DNA of 64,000 nucleotides from Granulicella cerasi (GTDB lineage Bacteria; Acidobacteriota; Terriglobia; Terriglobales; Acidobacteriaceae). The notes beneath the pieces are model-generated. The model did no database searches, was not told the DNA's origin, and was given only the letters and a program-made list of their open reading frames with translations. The position numbers and the translations under genes are program-made. The first letter of the stretch is position 1. Each line of letters begins with the position of its first letter. Shown piece after piece: positions 35,275-43,457 of the stretch. Location of the stretch: positions 62,001 to 126,000 of the forward strand of contig NZ_JAGSYD010000004.1 in the NCBI RefSeq assembly GCF_025685575.1, in the 5' to 3' direction.

Positions 35275-35814
35275 ATGCAATTGCCTGGCTTCAAATACGA
35301 GCCCGATCCCGCGACCACCGCTGATCCTGAGGTGGAAGTGAAGGTGCGTGGGCTGATGATGGACCCATCCACGAAGATGCCGATCGTCGTGCTCAATGAT
35401 CTCGACGGCGAGGTGGTGCTGCCGATCTGGGTGGGACTGCTCGAGGCGAATGCGATTGCGATTGAAATAGAGAAGGCCTCGATGCCGCGCCCGATGACGC
35501 ATGACCTGATGCGCAACCTCGTGCAGGCGATGAACGGACAGGTGACGCGCGTCGTTGTGGCCGCGCTGCGCGAAGACACGTTCTACGCGACCGTGTGGGT
35601 ATCGCAGGAAGGTGAACCGGTGGCGCTGGATGCGCGTCCTTCGGATGCCATCGCGCTGGCTCTGCGTGCGGATTGTCCGATCTACGTCAGCAAGTCCGTG
35701 CTGGAGCATGCTCGCGAAGCGGCCACGCAGGCGCTGGGCGCGCGCACCCCTGAAGATGTGAAGCAGTGGCTCGAAGAACTCAACGACGATGATCTCGGCG
35801 ACTACAAGATGTAG
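35275..35814 (+). CDS. Bifunctional nuclease (BFN/DUF151) family protein
   Basis: A 179-residue protein of the BFN domain family. The core is VEVKVRGLMMDPSTKMPIVV, followed by LPIWVGLLEANAIAIEIEKA and ALDARPSDAIALALRADCPI, which are the conserved family blocks. The tail EDVKQWLEELNDDDLGDYKM is acidic and resembles the UvrB/UvrC-like helical tail of some members. Plant homologues show DNase and RNase activity; the bacterial role is not settled. It follows miaB closely and ends just before a strong terminator. Confidence 0.9.
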   Translation: MQLPGFKYEPDPATTADPEVEVKVRGLMMDPSTKMPIVVLNDLDGEVVLPIWVGLLEANAIAIEIEKASMPRPMTHDLMRNLVQAMNGQVTRVVVAALREDTFYATVWVSQEGEPVALDARPSDAIALALRADCPIYVSKSVLEHAREAATQALGARTPEDVKQWLEELNDDDLGDYKM

Positions 35815-35831
35815 TCGTCGTGAAGAACAAG

Positions 35832-35862
35832 AAGAAGGCCCGCCGAGATGGCGGGCCTTCTT
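35832..35862. terminator. Bidirectional terminator between the bifunctional nuclease gene and aroA
   Basis: A perfect 13-bp stem (AAGAAGGCCCGCC / GGCGGGCCTTCTT) with a 5-base GAGAT loop lies between two convergent genes. A/T-rich outer ends give U-containing tails in both directions. Confidence 0.85.
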
Positions 35863-35877
35863 GCGTACGTATGTGCG

Positions 35878-37188
35878 TTAGCGAATCGCGAGTTCGTCGA
35901 GGTAGTCGAAGAACTCCGGGAACGAGACGGCTGCGGCTTCCGCACCGTGGATCGTCGTTTCACCTTCAGCGCGCAGAGCAGCGATGGAGAACGCCATTGC
36001 GATGCGGTGATCGAGGCCGCTGTCGATGACGCCGCCGCTGAGCTTTTGGCCCCCGGGGATGTCCATGCCGTCTTCGTGCTCGACGACCTCGGCGCCCATG
36101 GCGCGCAGGTTCTTGACCACAAGCGCGATGCGGTCAGATTCCTTTACGCGGAGTTCCTTGGCATCGCGAATCTTCATGCCGTTCTCGGTGTAAGGTGCGA
36201 TTGCAGCAAGCGCAGGAATCTCATCGATCAGCGATGCGGTCAACGCGCCCGTGATGTCGAATCCACGCAGGGCCTTCTGGCGGTTCACCTGGATGGTGCC
36301 GACCATCTCACCGTGCTGCTCCTGCACGTCGAGCACCTTCACGAGGCCGCCCATGCCGGAGATGACATCGAGCAGCGTAGCGCGCGTCGGGTTCAGGCCG
36401 ACGGCGTCGAGAACGAGGTTCGAGTCTTCAAAGAGCAGTGCGGCGCACAAGAAGAACGTTGCCGACGAGAGGTCGCCGGGAACGGTGGCTTCGATGGCCT
36501 TGAGCTTCTGGCCTCCAGCAATGTAGAGGCGATCGCCGTCGCGCTTCAGCTCTGCGCCGAAGGCACGCAGCGCGTGCTCGGAGTGATCGCGCGTGCGTAC
36601 GGATTCCACAACAGACGTTGTTCCCTCCGCGCGGAGACCCGCGAAGAGCACTGCGGTCTTCACCTGTGCGCTCGCGATAGGAGCTTCAAAGCTGAGCGCC
36701 TTGAGCTTCGCGCCGTGCACGGTCATCGGCGCGTGGCCTTCGGTCAGCGTTACCTTCGCGCCCATCTGTTCGAGCGGTTTGCGGATGCGCTCCATCGGAC
36801 GCACCGTGAGCGATTCGTCGCCAACGAAGGTGAAGTCGCCCGGTTGGGAGGCGACGAGACCGGCCAGCATACGCATGGTCGAGCCGGAATTACCGCAGTC
36901 GAGCGGTTGGCGCGGCACGAGGAACTCGCCAGCCATGCCGGTGACTTCTACTTCGTTCTTGTGCACGGAAACGGTTGCGCCCAGCGACGCCATGCACTTC
37001 AATGAGCTGTGCGGATCTGCGCCGGTTGAGAAGTTTGAGAACTTCGACGTGCCTTCCGCGAGACCCGCGAGCAAGGCGTAGCGGTGCGAGATCGACTTGT
37101 CGCCGGGCAGCACGAGCGAACCACGCAACGTGCGCGCGGGCGAAATGACTTTCGTGAGAGATTCTGTAGAGGAAGACATCGCCACCAT
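35878..37188 (-). CDS. aroA: 3-phosphoshikimate 1-carboxyvinyltransferase (EPSP synthase)
   Basis: A 436-residue enzyme of the shikimate pathway, joining shikimate-3-phosphate and phosphoenolpyruvate. Motifs are all present: LPGDKSISHRYALLAGLAEG, DCGNSGSTMRMLAGLVA, and DAKELRVKESDRIA. The sequence LVASQPGDF and the GNSGST core leave the usual PEP/glyphosate-binding residues in place. ATG 37188 and ATG 37179 are both possible starts. The gene lies 12 bases after the UdgX-like gene and probably shares its transcript. It converges on the bifunctional nuclease gene. Confidence 0.96.
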   Translation of the reverse strand: MVAMSSSTESLTKVISPARTLRGSLVLPGDKSISHRYALLAGLAEGTSKFSNFSTGADPHSSLKCMASLGATVSVHKNEVEVTGMAGEFLVPRQPLDCGNSGSTMRMLAGLVASQPGDFTFVGDESLTVRPMERIRKPLEQMGAKVTLTEGHAPMTVHGAKLKALSFEAPIASAQVKTAVLFAGLRAEGTTSVVESVRTRDHSEHALRAFGAELKRDGDRLYIAGGQKLKAIEATVPGDLSSATFFLCAALLFEDSNLVLDAVGLNPTRATLLDVISGMGGLVKVLDVQEQHGEMVGTIQVNRQKALRGFDITGALTASLIDEIPALAAIAPYTENGMKIRDAKELRVKESDRIALVVKNLRAMGAEVVEHEDGMDIPGGQKLSGGVIDSGLDHRIAMAFSIAALRAEGETTIHGAEAAAVSFPEFFDYLDELAIR

Positions 37189-37200
37189 TTTATCGCGAGC

Positions 37201-38613
37201 TTATCGGTGCTTGCCGGAGGCGAGTTCCGAAGCGAATTGCAGGTCGCGCTTCAGGAGGCCGCGCATCTGCTCGCGGGACGCATCGTCTCGCGCTCTAAGC
37301 ACCGCCGAAGGATGCAGTGTGGCAATGATTTGCTTGCCAAACGCGCTCTCCTGCACGGACCCGCGGTCCTTCATGAGGGCGAAGGTGCTGCCGAGCAAGC
37401 TCTTTGCTGCTGAGGCGCCGAGGCAGAGGATCACCTGCGGCTTCACCGCGTCGAGTTCCGCTGCGAGCCAGGGGCGGCAAGCGTTGATCTCCTGCAGGCG
37501 CGGGTTCTGGTGAAGCCGCAGCTTGCCGCGCTGCACGAACTTGAAGTGCTTCACCGCGTTCGTCATGTAGACCGACTCTGGCGCGATGCCGAGCTCTTCC
37601 ATCACGCCGCGCAGGAGGGAACCGGCAGGCCCGACGAAGGGCGCGCCCTCGAGATCCTCCTTGTCGCCGGGCTGCTCGCCGACGAGCATCAGCTTTGCAT
37701 GAGCTGCGCCAACACCTGGAACGACCTGCGTTGCGTGCTCGTAAAGCTCGCACCCCTTGCAGGAGGGTAGCGCTTCACGCAAGACGGTCAGGGTGTGGAG
37801 CTCTGGCACGTAAGGAGCTGCCGTGGGCTTTGATTGCTGTCGTCTCACCATCGTTGCCACGCGCTGCTCGGCTCCTCGCATGAGTTGCGGCAGGATCTCC
37901 ACTTCGGGTAGGTTCTGCCAGTAGCGCATGGGCATTTCGCTGCGCATCGCTGATGGATTGATGCGCGCCGGGTTGAAAATAGATGCGTAGTAACACTTCC
38001 AGAGCGTTTCGAGTTCGTCCTGCTCGGGTGCCTGAGTGCGGTCTGCGCCCGGGCCGAAGGTGAGCTGCTTCGTGTGCGGATCCCAGCTCACACTTTCGTC
38101 GGGCGTCAGGATGGTCCAATGCATGACGCTGAAGCGCTCCGCGAAAAACGGAGCTGCGAGACGCACGATGCGGTGCGCGGGCTCATACCAGGCGATGAAG
38201 TGTTCGTCGCCATCGATCTCCAGCTTGCGAAAGCGTACGAACGCGTGCATCTTATGCAGATCGCGTGCGACTTGGGAGCGCAAACGCAAAAGCGCGGCAA
38301 CGTCGTCGTCCACTTCGATGCGGAGCAGATTGCGATTTTCTTGCAAGCGCCAAAGCAGCCGATAGAGAAGGTTCCAGCGTTGCGGGTCGCGATGCGTTGC
38401 GGCGAAGTTTGCGGCTTCGAGGAACGCCGTCGAGACATGCGGCTTCACGTGCGGCGGACCGCCCGGGGAGGCGGCTTCCGGCAGGAGGGATAGGCTCCGT
38501 GGCTCTGTGCTGTCGCAGAATGTGATCTCGTCGGGGCGAAAGCCATCGTGCAACGCCGTGCGCGCGAGTTCCCGCCATGCGTTGAAGTCTGGTGGAACGT
38601 GGACCGTATGCAT
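37201..38613 (-). CDS. UdgX-like uracil-DNA glycosylase fused to an N-terminal DUF4130 domain
   Basis: A 470-residue fusion. Residues ~1-245 match the DUF4130 'DNA metabolism' domain (RLLWRLQENRNLL, MHAFVRFRKLE, FFAERFSVMHWTILTPDES). Residues ~270-465 are a family 4/UdgX uracil glycosylase with Fe-S Cys C285 and C288, GEQPGD at 312-317, and the UdgX-specific loop RGKLRLHQNP with H368 at the position that in characterised UdgX forms a covalent bond with the abasic sugar. Cys 379 and another in VILCLGAS complete the cluster. It is six bases after the radical SAM gene, a pairing seen in many genomes. Confidence 0.9.
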   Translation of the reverse strand: MHTVHVPPDFNAWRELARTALHDGFRPDEITFCDSTEPRSLSLLPEAASPGGPPHVKPHVSTAFLEAANFAATHRDPQRWNLLYRLLWRLQENRNLLRIEVDDDVAALLRLRSQVARDLHKMHAFVRFRKLEIDGDEHFIAWYEPAHRIVRLAAPFFAERFSVMHWTILTPDESVSWDPHTKQLTFGPGADRTQAPEQDELETLWKCYYASIFNPARINPSAMRSEMPMRYWQNLPEVEILPQLMRGAEQRVATMVRRQQSKPTAAPYVPELHTLTVLREALPSCKGCELYEHATQVVPGVGAAHAKLMLVGEQPGDKEDLEGAPFVGPAGSLLRGVMEELGIAPESVYMTNAVKHFKFVQRGKLRLHQNPRLQEINACRPWLAAELDAVKPQVILCLGASAAKSLLGSTFALMKDRGSVQESAFGKQIIATLHPSAVLRARDDASREQMRGLLKRDLQFASELASGKHR

Positions 38614-38619
38614 CGGGCG

Positions 38620-39882
38620 CTAGAGCGCTCCCGAGAGTGCGCTGGCCGCGGCGAAGAGGTCGAGCTGCGCAGTCGGTGAGGGGAGCGGCGATGCAGAAAC
38701 GAGCGGCGACGTGGGAAGATGGTCTGCTGCTGTAATCCATGCGGCTACATGCTTCACACGCACGTTGAGCTTGCGAAGATCTTCAATGCTGAGTCGATGG
38801 TAACGGCGAATGTTGAGGATTCGTTCGACATTGCGATAACCGATACCGGGTACGCGTAGCAACGACTCGCGCGGGGCAACGTTCACGTCGACAGGGAAAA
38901 ACTCGGGATGAGCTTTTGCCCACGACGTCTTCGGATCTTCTTCGAGCGAGAGCTCGGGATTGGCCTCGCTGGTGATCTCATCGGGTGCAAAGCCGTAGTA
39001 GCGCATCAGCCAATCGGCTTGATACAAGCGGTGTTCGCGCATCAGCGGCGCGGCCTTTAGCGGTAGTCGAGCATCCGCTTCAGGATACGGCGAGAACCCG
39101 GTGTAGTAGATGCGCCGCAGTTTGTAGTTGCCGTACAGCGCGCCGGCACGCTGGATAATTTCGCGATCGGTGGTCGCGGTGGCACCGACGACCATCTGCG
39201 TGGACTGTCCCGCAGGAGCGAACTTCGGGAGCATGTGTCGCGGCAAATGTGAGCGAATGCTCGCTTCTTTGGCTTCATCCGAATGCGCCAGAATCTGCCC
39301 CATCGTGCCTTCGATGATGGTCGATTTCTTCTCCGGCGCGAGCTGCACGAGGTCCTGCTGGGTGGGCAGCTCGATGTTTGCGCTGAGTCGATCGGCCCAC
39401 TTGCCGGCTTGCGCGACGAGCCGCTCGTCGGCGCCGGGGATCGTCTTCAAGTGGATGTATCCGCCGAAGTGATGCACCGTGCGCAGCAGCTTCGCGACCT
39501 GAATCAGCTGCTCCATCGTGTAGTCGGGCGACTGAATGATGCCCGACGAGAGGAAGAGGCCCTCGATGTAGTTGCGCTTATAAAAATCGAGGGTGAGATT
39601 CACGACCTCTTCGGGCGTAAAGCGTGCACGCTGAATGTCGGAGGAGACGCGATTGACGCAGAAGACGCAGTCGTAGGTACAGAAGTTCGTAAGCAGGATC
39701 TTCAGCAGGGAAACGCAGCGGCCGTCGGGCGTGTAGCTGTGGCAGATGCCTGTGCCGTCGGTGTGTCCAACGCCTTTGCCGTTGTTGGCGCGCTTGGCGC
39801 CGCTTGAGGCGCACGACGCGTCATACTTGGCCGCATCGGCAAGAATCTCAAGCTTTTGTTGGACGGTCAGCTGCTGCATCAA
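38620..39882 (-). CDS. Putative DNA modification/repair radical SAM protein
   Basis: A 420-residue radical SAM protein with the cluster C68-x3-C72-x2-C75 (FCTYDCVFC). The block NNGKGVGHTDGTGICHSYTP upstream is a feature of the family that travels with DUF4130/UdgX genes. A C-terminal helix-hairpin-helix (RESLLRVPGIGYRNVERIL) suggests DNA binding. The chemistry performed is not established for the family. It heads an apparent three-gene unit with the UdgX-like gene and aroA. The start is ATG 39882, with a second ATG as the next codon. Confidence 0.88.
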   Translation of the reverse strand: MMQQLTVQQKLEILADAAKYDASCASSGAKRANNGKGVGHTDGTGICHSYTPDGRCVSLLKILLTNFCTYDCVFCVNRVSSDIQRARFTPEEVVNLTLDFYKRNYIEGLFLSSGIIQSPDYTMEQLIQVAKLLRTVHHFGGYIHLKTIPGADERLVAQAGKWADRLSANIELPTQQDLVQLAPEKKSTIIEGTMGQILAHSDEAKEASIRSHLPRHMLPKFAPAGQSTQMVVGATATTDREIIQRAGALYGNYKLRRIYYTGFSPYPEADARLPLKAAPLMREHRLYQADWLMRYYGFAPDEITSEANPELSLEEDPKTSWAKAHPEFFPVDVNVAPRESLLRVPGIGYRNVERILNIRRYHRLSIEDLRKLNVRVKHVAAWITAADHLPTSPLVSASPLPSPTAQLDLFAAASALSGAL

Positions 39883-39971
39883 GCTTTATTGGATGCCGAG
39901 TCGCAAGCGAACGCAAGGCGAAAATAATGCACAAGCTGACGTCGCGAACAAAAGCGCGATGCGATGCCGTT

Positions 39972-40067
39972 TTATGCAAGCTGCTTCGGTGCCGGGAGTT
40001 CGTGGTCGATCATCCAGGAGAAGCCGAGGCGGTCAGCGAAGATGCCGAAGCCGTCGCACTGCAAAGC
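39972..40067 (-). pseudogene. C-terminal relic of a PhnB/VOC-family gene
   Basis: On the minus strand a short frame ends at TAA (39972-39974) and reads ALQCDGFGIFADRLGFSWMI followed by DHELPAPKQLA. This closely resembles the C-terminal end of PhnB/YjdN-like VOC proteins (pattern GFGxxxDxFGxxWMI). No start or body exists: upstream the frame runs at once into the hpt terminator hairpin. It looks like the residue of a deleted gene. The assignment is from memory of the family pattern. Confidence 0.6.
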
Positions 40068-40091
40068 AAAAAGCACGGCGCGATGCCGTGC
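40068..40091 (-). terminator. Intrinsic terminator of hpt
   Basis: A perfect 7-bp stem (GCACGGC / GCCGTGC, 40073-40079 and 40085-40091) with a 5-base loop is followed on the minus strand by TTTTTGC. It lies 19 bases after the hpt stop codon. Confidence 0.8.
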
Positions 40092-40109
40092 CCTCGATGC
40101 TGCAAAAAC

Positions 40110-40673
40110 TTAGTGTCCCGGAGGATTCTCCGGCATGATGCGGATGTCAGCGACACCGCGGTAGCGCTCGGCGAAGTCCATGCCGTAGCCGATCACGAAG
40201 CGGTTCGGAATCGAGAAGCAGACGTAATCTGCTTCGATCGGCACGAGACGACGCTCGGGCTTGTCGAGGCAGGTAGCGATCTTCAGCGAAGCCGGCTTGT
40301 GCTGCAGCATCATCTGGCGCAGGAAGCTCAACGTGAGGCCGGTGTCGAGGATGTCTTCGACGATGATGACGTGCTTGCCTTCGATAGGGTTGTCGATGTC
40401 CTTGATGAGCTTGACGGCGCCGGAGGAGACGCGCGCGCGGCCATAGCTGGAGACAGCAACGAAGTCGAAGGTGTTGTCGACGGTGATCGAACGAGCAAGG
40501 TCAGCGAGGAACATCGCTGCGCCCTTCAGCACGCCGATGAGAACGATCGACTCGCCTGCGTACTCGGCGGAGATCTGTTCGCCAATCGACTTGACGCGGG
40601 CGGCAATCTCTTCCTTCGAGAAGAGAATGTCCATGGTTTCGGGCTGAACGTATTCGGGCAAAGCGGTAGCCAT
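40110..40673 (-). CDS. hpt: Hypoxanthine phosphoribosyltransferase
   Basis: About 187 residues from ATG 40673 (a TTG three codons earlier is less likely). It salvages hypoxanthine/guanine with PRPP. The PRPP-binding motif is VIIVEDILDTGLTL, and LIGVLKGAAMFLADLAR and the flexible-loop SSYGRARVSSGAVKL fit the family. PNRFVIGYGMDFAERYRG is the base-recognition segment. Length is normal. No clear Shine-Dalgarno sequence is visible. It is transcribed away from lgt and ends in an intrinsic terminator. Confidence 0.95.
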   Translation of the reverse strand: MATALPEYVQPETMDILFSKEEIAARVKSIGEQISAEYAGESIVLIGVLKGAAMFLADLARSITVDNTFDFVAVSSYGRARVSSGAVKLIKDIDNPIEGKHVIIVEDILDTGLTLSFLRQMMLQHKPASLKIATCLDKPERRLVPIEADYVCFSIPNRFVIGYGMDFAERYRGVADIRIMPENPPGH

Positions 40674-40812
40674 AAAGGCCAATGTAGCGGAAATCGAGGG
40701 CGCGTGGCAGAGGAAAATGCGGCCGAAACGGAATCACCGTTCGGTAAACGCGACGGTGGGTATCGTTCCGGGCGAACGGATGGCGGCGCAAAGCCCCTAT
40801 ACTCGGAGAGAT

Positions 40813-41670
40813 ATGTTTCCGTACATCCACATCGGTTCTTTTCAGATGGGGACGTTTGGCCTGCTGCTTTGGCTCGCCGCCGTCTGCGCAACCTGGGTTT
40901 TGCATCGCAACTTCGTTCGCAACGGCGTGAACGCTGATGCGTTGAATATCGTGGCGATCGCGGTTGTCGCGGGCATTCTGGGCGCCAAGGCGTGGCACGA
41001 GTTGCAGAACCCCGCGATGATCGCACCGGAGTTGCGCGGGGAGATCATTCGCGCGGGCGGCAACAAGCTGCTCGGTACACTTCACTGGTTTCAGGCTGGC
41101 TTCGCCTGGTTTGGCGGACTGCTCGCATCAATCGTCGTGCTGATCGCACAAGGCGTGATGAGCCGCCCGAACGGTCTGCGTGGCGGCAAAGCCGCTTGGC
41201 GCATGCTCGATCTCGCTGCTCCGGCGGCGGCGATCGGCTATGGTGTGGGCCGCATCGGCTGCCTGACCTCGGGGGATGGCGACTACGGCAAGCCGACGAC
41301 GCTGCCGTGGGGTGTGCACATGCGTCCTGATGCGCTGGTGCCGACCAGCGCATTGGTGCAGCCGACGCCGGTATACGAGTTTCTTTTCGCCGTGGTGTTG
41401 GGCTGGTGGCTTTGGAAGCGCGGCTCGCGCCCGCTGTCGTTGGGATTACTGACGGGCGAGTACTTGTTACTGTCGGGTATTGGTCGCTTCCTGGTGGAGT
41501 TCGAGCGCATCAATCCGCGTTTGTACATGGGAATGTCGAATGCGCAGGTAGCAGCGCTCGGGAGCGCAGTGGTCGGAGCGGTCATCATGCTCCTCTGCCG
41601 CCGCAACGAGAAGGTAGTTCCGACCGTGGCGGCAGAAGAGGTGGTTACCTCCTCTGCGTCAAACGTGTAG
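40813..41670 (+). CDS. lgt: Prolipoprotein diacylglyceryl transferase
   Basis: A 285-residue integral membrane enzyme that attaches diacylglycerol to the lipobox Cys of prolipoproteins. ATG 40813 follows GGAGAG. About seven membrane segments are visible. The family signature appears as GVGRIGCLTSGDGDYGKP, with Cys where enterobacterial Lgt has Asn, and VYEFLFAVVLGWWLW and GRFLVEFERINP follow at the expected places. It serves the several lipoproteins encoded in the window. Upstream lies the divergent hpt gene. Confidence 0.92.
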   Translation: MFPYIHIGSFQMGTFGLLLWLAAVCATWVLHRNFVRNGVNADALNIVAIAVVAGILGAKAWHELQNPAMIAPELRGEIIRAGGNKLLGTLHWFQAGFAWFGGLLASIVVLIAQGVMSRPNGLRGGKAAWRMLDLAAPAAAIGYGVGRIGCLTSGDGDYGKPTTLPWGVHMRPDALVPTSALVQPTPVYEFLFAVVLGWWLWKRGSRPLSLGLLTGEYLLLSGIGRFLVEFERINPRLYMGMSNAQVAALGSAVVGAVIMLLCRRNEKVVPTVAAEEVVTSSASNV

Positions 41671-41697
41671 TTCTGGTTACCGACGTCCTACAACTTA

Positions 41698-41735
41698 TTC
41701 CACGAAAGATGCGTACTTCTCCCGCTATCGTGGAA
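41698..41735. repeat. Inverted repeat in the lgt-EAL gap
   Basis: Perfect 8-bp arms (TTCCACGA at 41698-41705, TCGTGGAA at 41728-41735) are separated by 22 bases, 28 bases after lgt. It may be a weak terminator or a regulator site. The rest of the 234-base gap shows no gene. Confidence 0.35.
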
Positions 41736-41904
41736 CGGTTACCCCCTTTGAGGCATCGTTGCCCGACGCATGTCTTTGTATCTTCGAGCTATAGACGTTA
41801 CTGACTTGCAACGTGCTCGAAGATCTTAGTGTGATTCTTGATAAGACCTTCGGCGCCTTCCGTGTCAGTGATTCGCTGAGATTTCACTGTCTTGTGAGGG
41901 GCGC

Positions 41905-43101
41905 ATGCTTGGAAACGGAATAGCTTCGCAACGGTCGGATGGATCGGCTGCGGCCTTTCACAATGTGCTCGACAGAGTGCTTTACGGTGAGTGGACCGTA
42001 GAGACACATACGCAGCCGATCGTCGATCTGCAACGCGGCGTCATCACTGGTTATGAGGCGCTGGCGCGCTTCTCCAAAGAAGTGGGCATGTCTCCTGACC
42101 GCGTGCTGCGCGCGGCGGAAGAGATTGGTCGCCGCCCTGAACTTGAGCGCGGCCTTGCCCTGAATGCACTTCGCCTGCGCGACAAGCTTCCTGATGAAAC
42201 TTTCCTCACGCTGAACGTGAGTCCGACCTTCATGCTCTCGCCGGAATGGGGCGAGGTCGTGTATGACTCGGGCACGCTCGAGCGCACGGTCATCGAAATT
42301 ACCGAAGAACACATCATCGACGACTACGCTGCGGTGCGTCGCCAGATCGAGCGCATCCGCGCTCTCGGCGGCACGATCGCGATCGACGATACCGGTGCTG
42401 GATACGCGAGCCTGAAGCACGTGATGGAACTGCGTCCTGACTTCATCAAGCTTGATCGCCTCTTCGTGGACGGTTGCCATCTCGATCCGACAAAGCGCCA
42501 GATGATCGAGCTGCTCGGCAACACGGCCGAACGCCTCGACTCCTGCGTTGTCGCTGAAGGCATCGAAACCGAAGGCGAACTGCGTGAGATGGTGCGCCTT
42601 GGAATTCCGCTGGGGCAGGGTTACTTCCTCGGTCGACCGACGCCGCACATGGCCGCACTGGGTACAGGCCAGGCAGAGTTGATGCGCGCTTTCAGCGCCT
42701 CGAATGCGCTGGATGTCGGAGTCGGCCCGTACGCGGAGTACTGCTCGATGGCGATGTCGGAGACGGACGCTTACACGCAGATGCTTGGCAGCGATGAAGA
42801 CCGCACCATCATGGTGGTCGACAACTGGGCACGTCCGACGATGCTGGTGGAGCGTCATCCGCTGATCGGCGTGCGCTCGCTGCGTTCGCTGATGCGGGTC
42901 TCCTCGCGCAGCTTACCGGGTGTGGCCCTATCGCGCGCGCTGACGCGTACCGAAGCGGAGCGCTTCAACCCCATCGCGATCGTGAACGAGAGCGGCATCT
43001 TCCTCGGCATCCTTCGTATGGAGCGCCTGATTGAGGCCGCGCTGAAGGAAGCCTCCACCCCGATCATGGCGTCCTACACGCCGCAGGTGGGGAACTGCTA
43101 G
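41905..43101 (+). CDS. EAL-domain cyclic-di-GMP phosphodiesterase with C-terminal CBS-like region
   Basis: A 398-residue cytosolic protein with GAGGGG before the ATG. The EAL domain (about 30-260) has the catalytic set: YEALARF, LNVSPTF, EITEEH, IAIDDTGAGYASL, FIKLD, VVAEGIET and GQGYFLGRP. It is therefore predicted to be active in breaking down c-di-GMP. No GGDEF domain is present. The C-terminal 130 residues (MVVDNWARPTMLVERHP and NPIAIVNESGIFLGILRMER) look like a degenerate CBS pair, a possible nucleotide sensor. It stands alone between lgt and the riboswitch-controlled operon. Confidence 0.9.
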   Translation: MLGNGIASQRSDGSAAAFHNVLDRVLYGEWTVETHTQPIVDLQRGVITGYEALARFSKEVGMSPDRVLRAAEEIGRRPELERGLALNALRLRDKLPDETFLTLNVSPTFMLSPEWGEVVYDSGTLERTVIEITEEHIIDDYAAVRRQIERIRALGGTIAIDDTGAGYASLKHVMELRPDFIKLDRLFVDGCHLDPTKRQMIELLGNTAERLDSCVVAEGIETEGELREMVRLGIPLGQGYFLGRPTPHMAALGTGQAELMRAFSASNALDVGVGPYAEYCSMAMSETDAYTQMLGSDEDRTIMVVDNWARPTMLVERHPLIGVRSLRSLMRVSSRSLPGVALSRALTRTEAERFNPIAIVNESGIFLGILRMERLIEAALKEASTPIMASYTPQVGNC

Positions 43102-43215
43102 TCCTGCTAGCCACTTCGCTCTGGGCGAGCGTGCTCGCAAAGCGTTTTCCACATGATGTTTGCAGTGTCGTCAACGTGGTGCTATAACTAATCCATTCAC
43201 CCACGCGAGTGGGCG

Positions 43216-43326
43216 GATTTCATGCAGAGTGGCTGAGGGACGAGCCCTGAGACGCCACGACAACCGGACAGTACAAATGCGTACCGGTGTCACCTCTCTC
43301 CTGGAAGTCGCAGGGTACATGAGATT
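43216..43326 (+). ncRNA. SAM-I-type (S-box) riboswitch
   Basis: The core CAGAGTGGCTGAGGGACGAG and the following CCCTGAGACGCCACGACAAC match the S-box pattern: P2 forms from GTGGC/GCCAC around AGGGAC-GAGCCC, followed by the conserved ACAACCGG. A P3-like stem (ACCGG/CCGGT around a short hairpin) and the GGTGTCACCTCTCTCC stretch complete the core. A 9-bp P1 pairs GATTTCATG (43216-43224) with CATGAGATT (43318-43326), with two G-U pairs. S-box elements turn off methionine and SAM genes when SAM is high. The downstream gene is annotated by family as threonine synthase, which is atypical. Confidence 0.88.
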
Positions 43327-43437
43327 CGGTGTCGCAGCCTCGTCCTGACGGACTGCATTCCGCGTACTCTCGTACTTTGGCTGAACGCGGCGGCCCTCTC
43401 CAAGAGAAAGTTAGTCTCAGCAACGTTCCCGGGCAAA

Positions 43438-43450
43438 CTCCGCTCGGAGG
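43438..43450 (+). promoter_or_regulatory. Possible Shine-Dalgarno-sequestering hairpin before thrC-like gene
   Basis: CTCC (43438-43441) can pair with GGAG (43446-43449), which is the ribosome-binding site for the ATG at 43458, across a GCTC loop. The 5-bp extension is limited by loop size. It could be the expression platform of the riboswitch acting on translation. No T-rich terminator is seen between the aptamer and the gene. Confidence 0.4.
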
Positions 43451-43457
43451 ATGTTTC

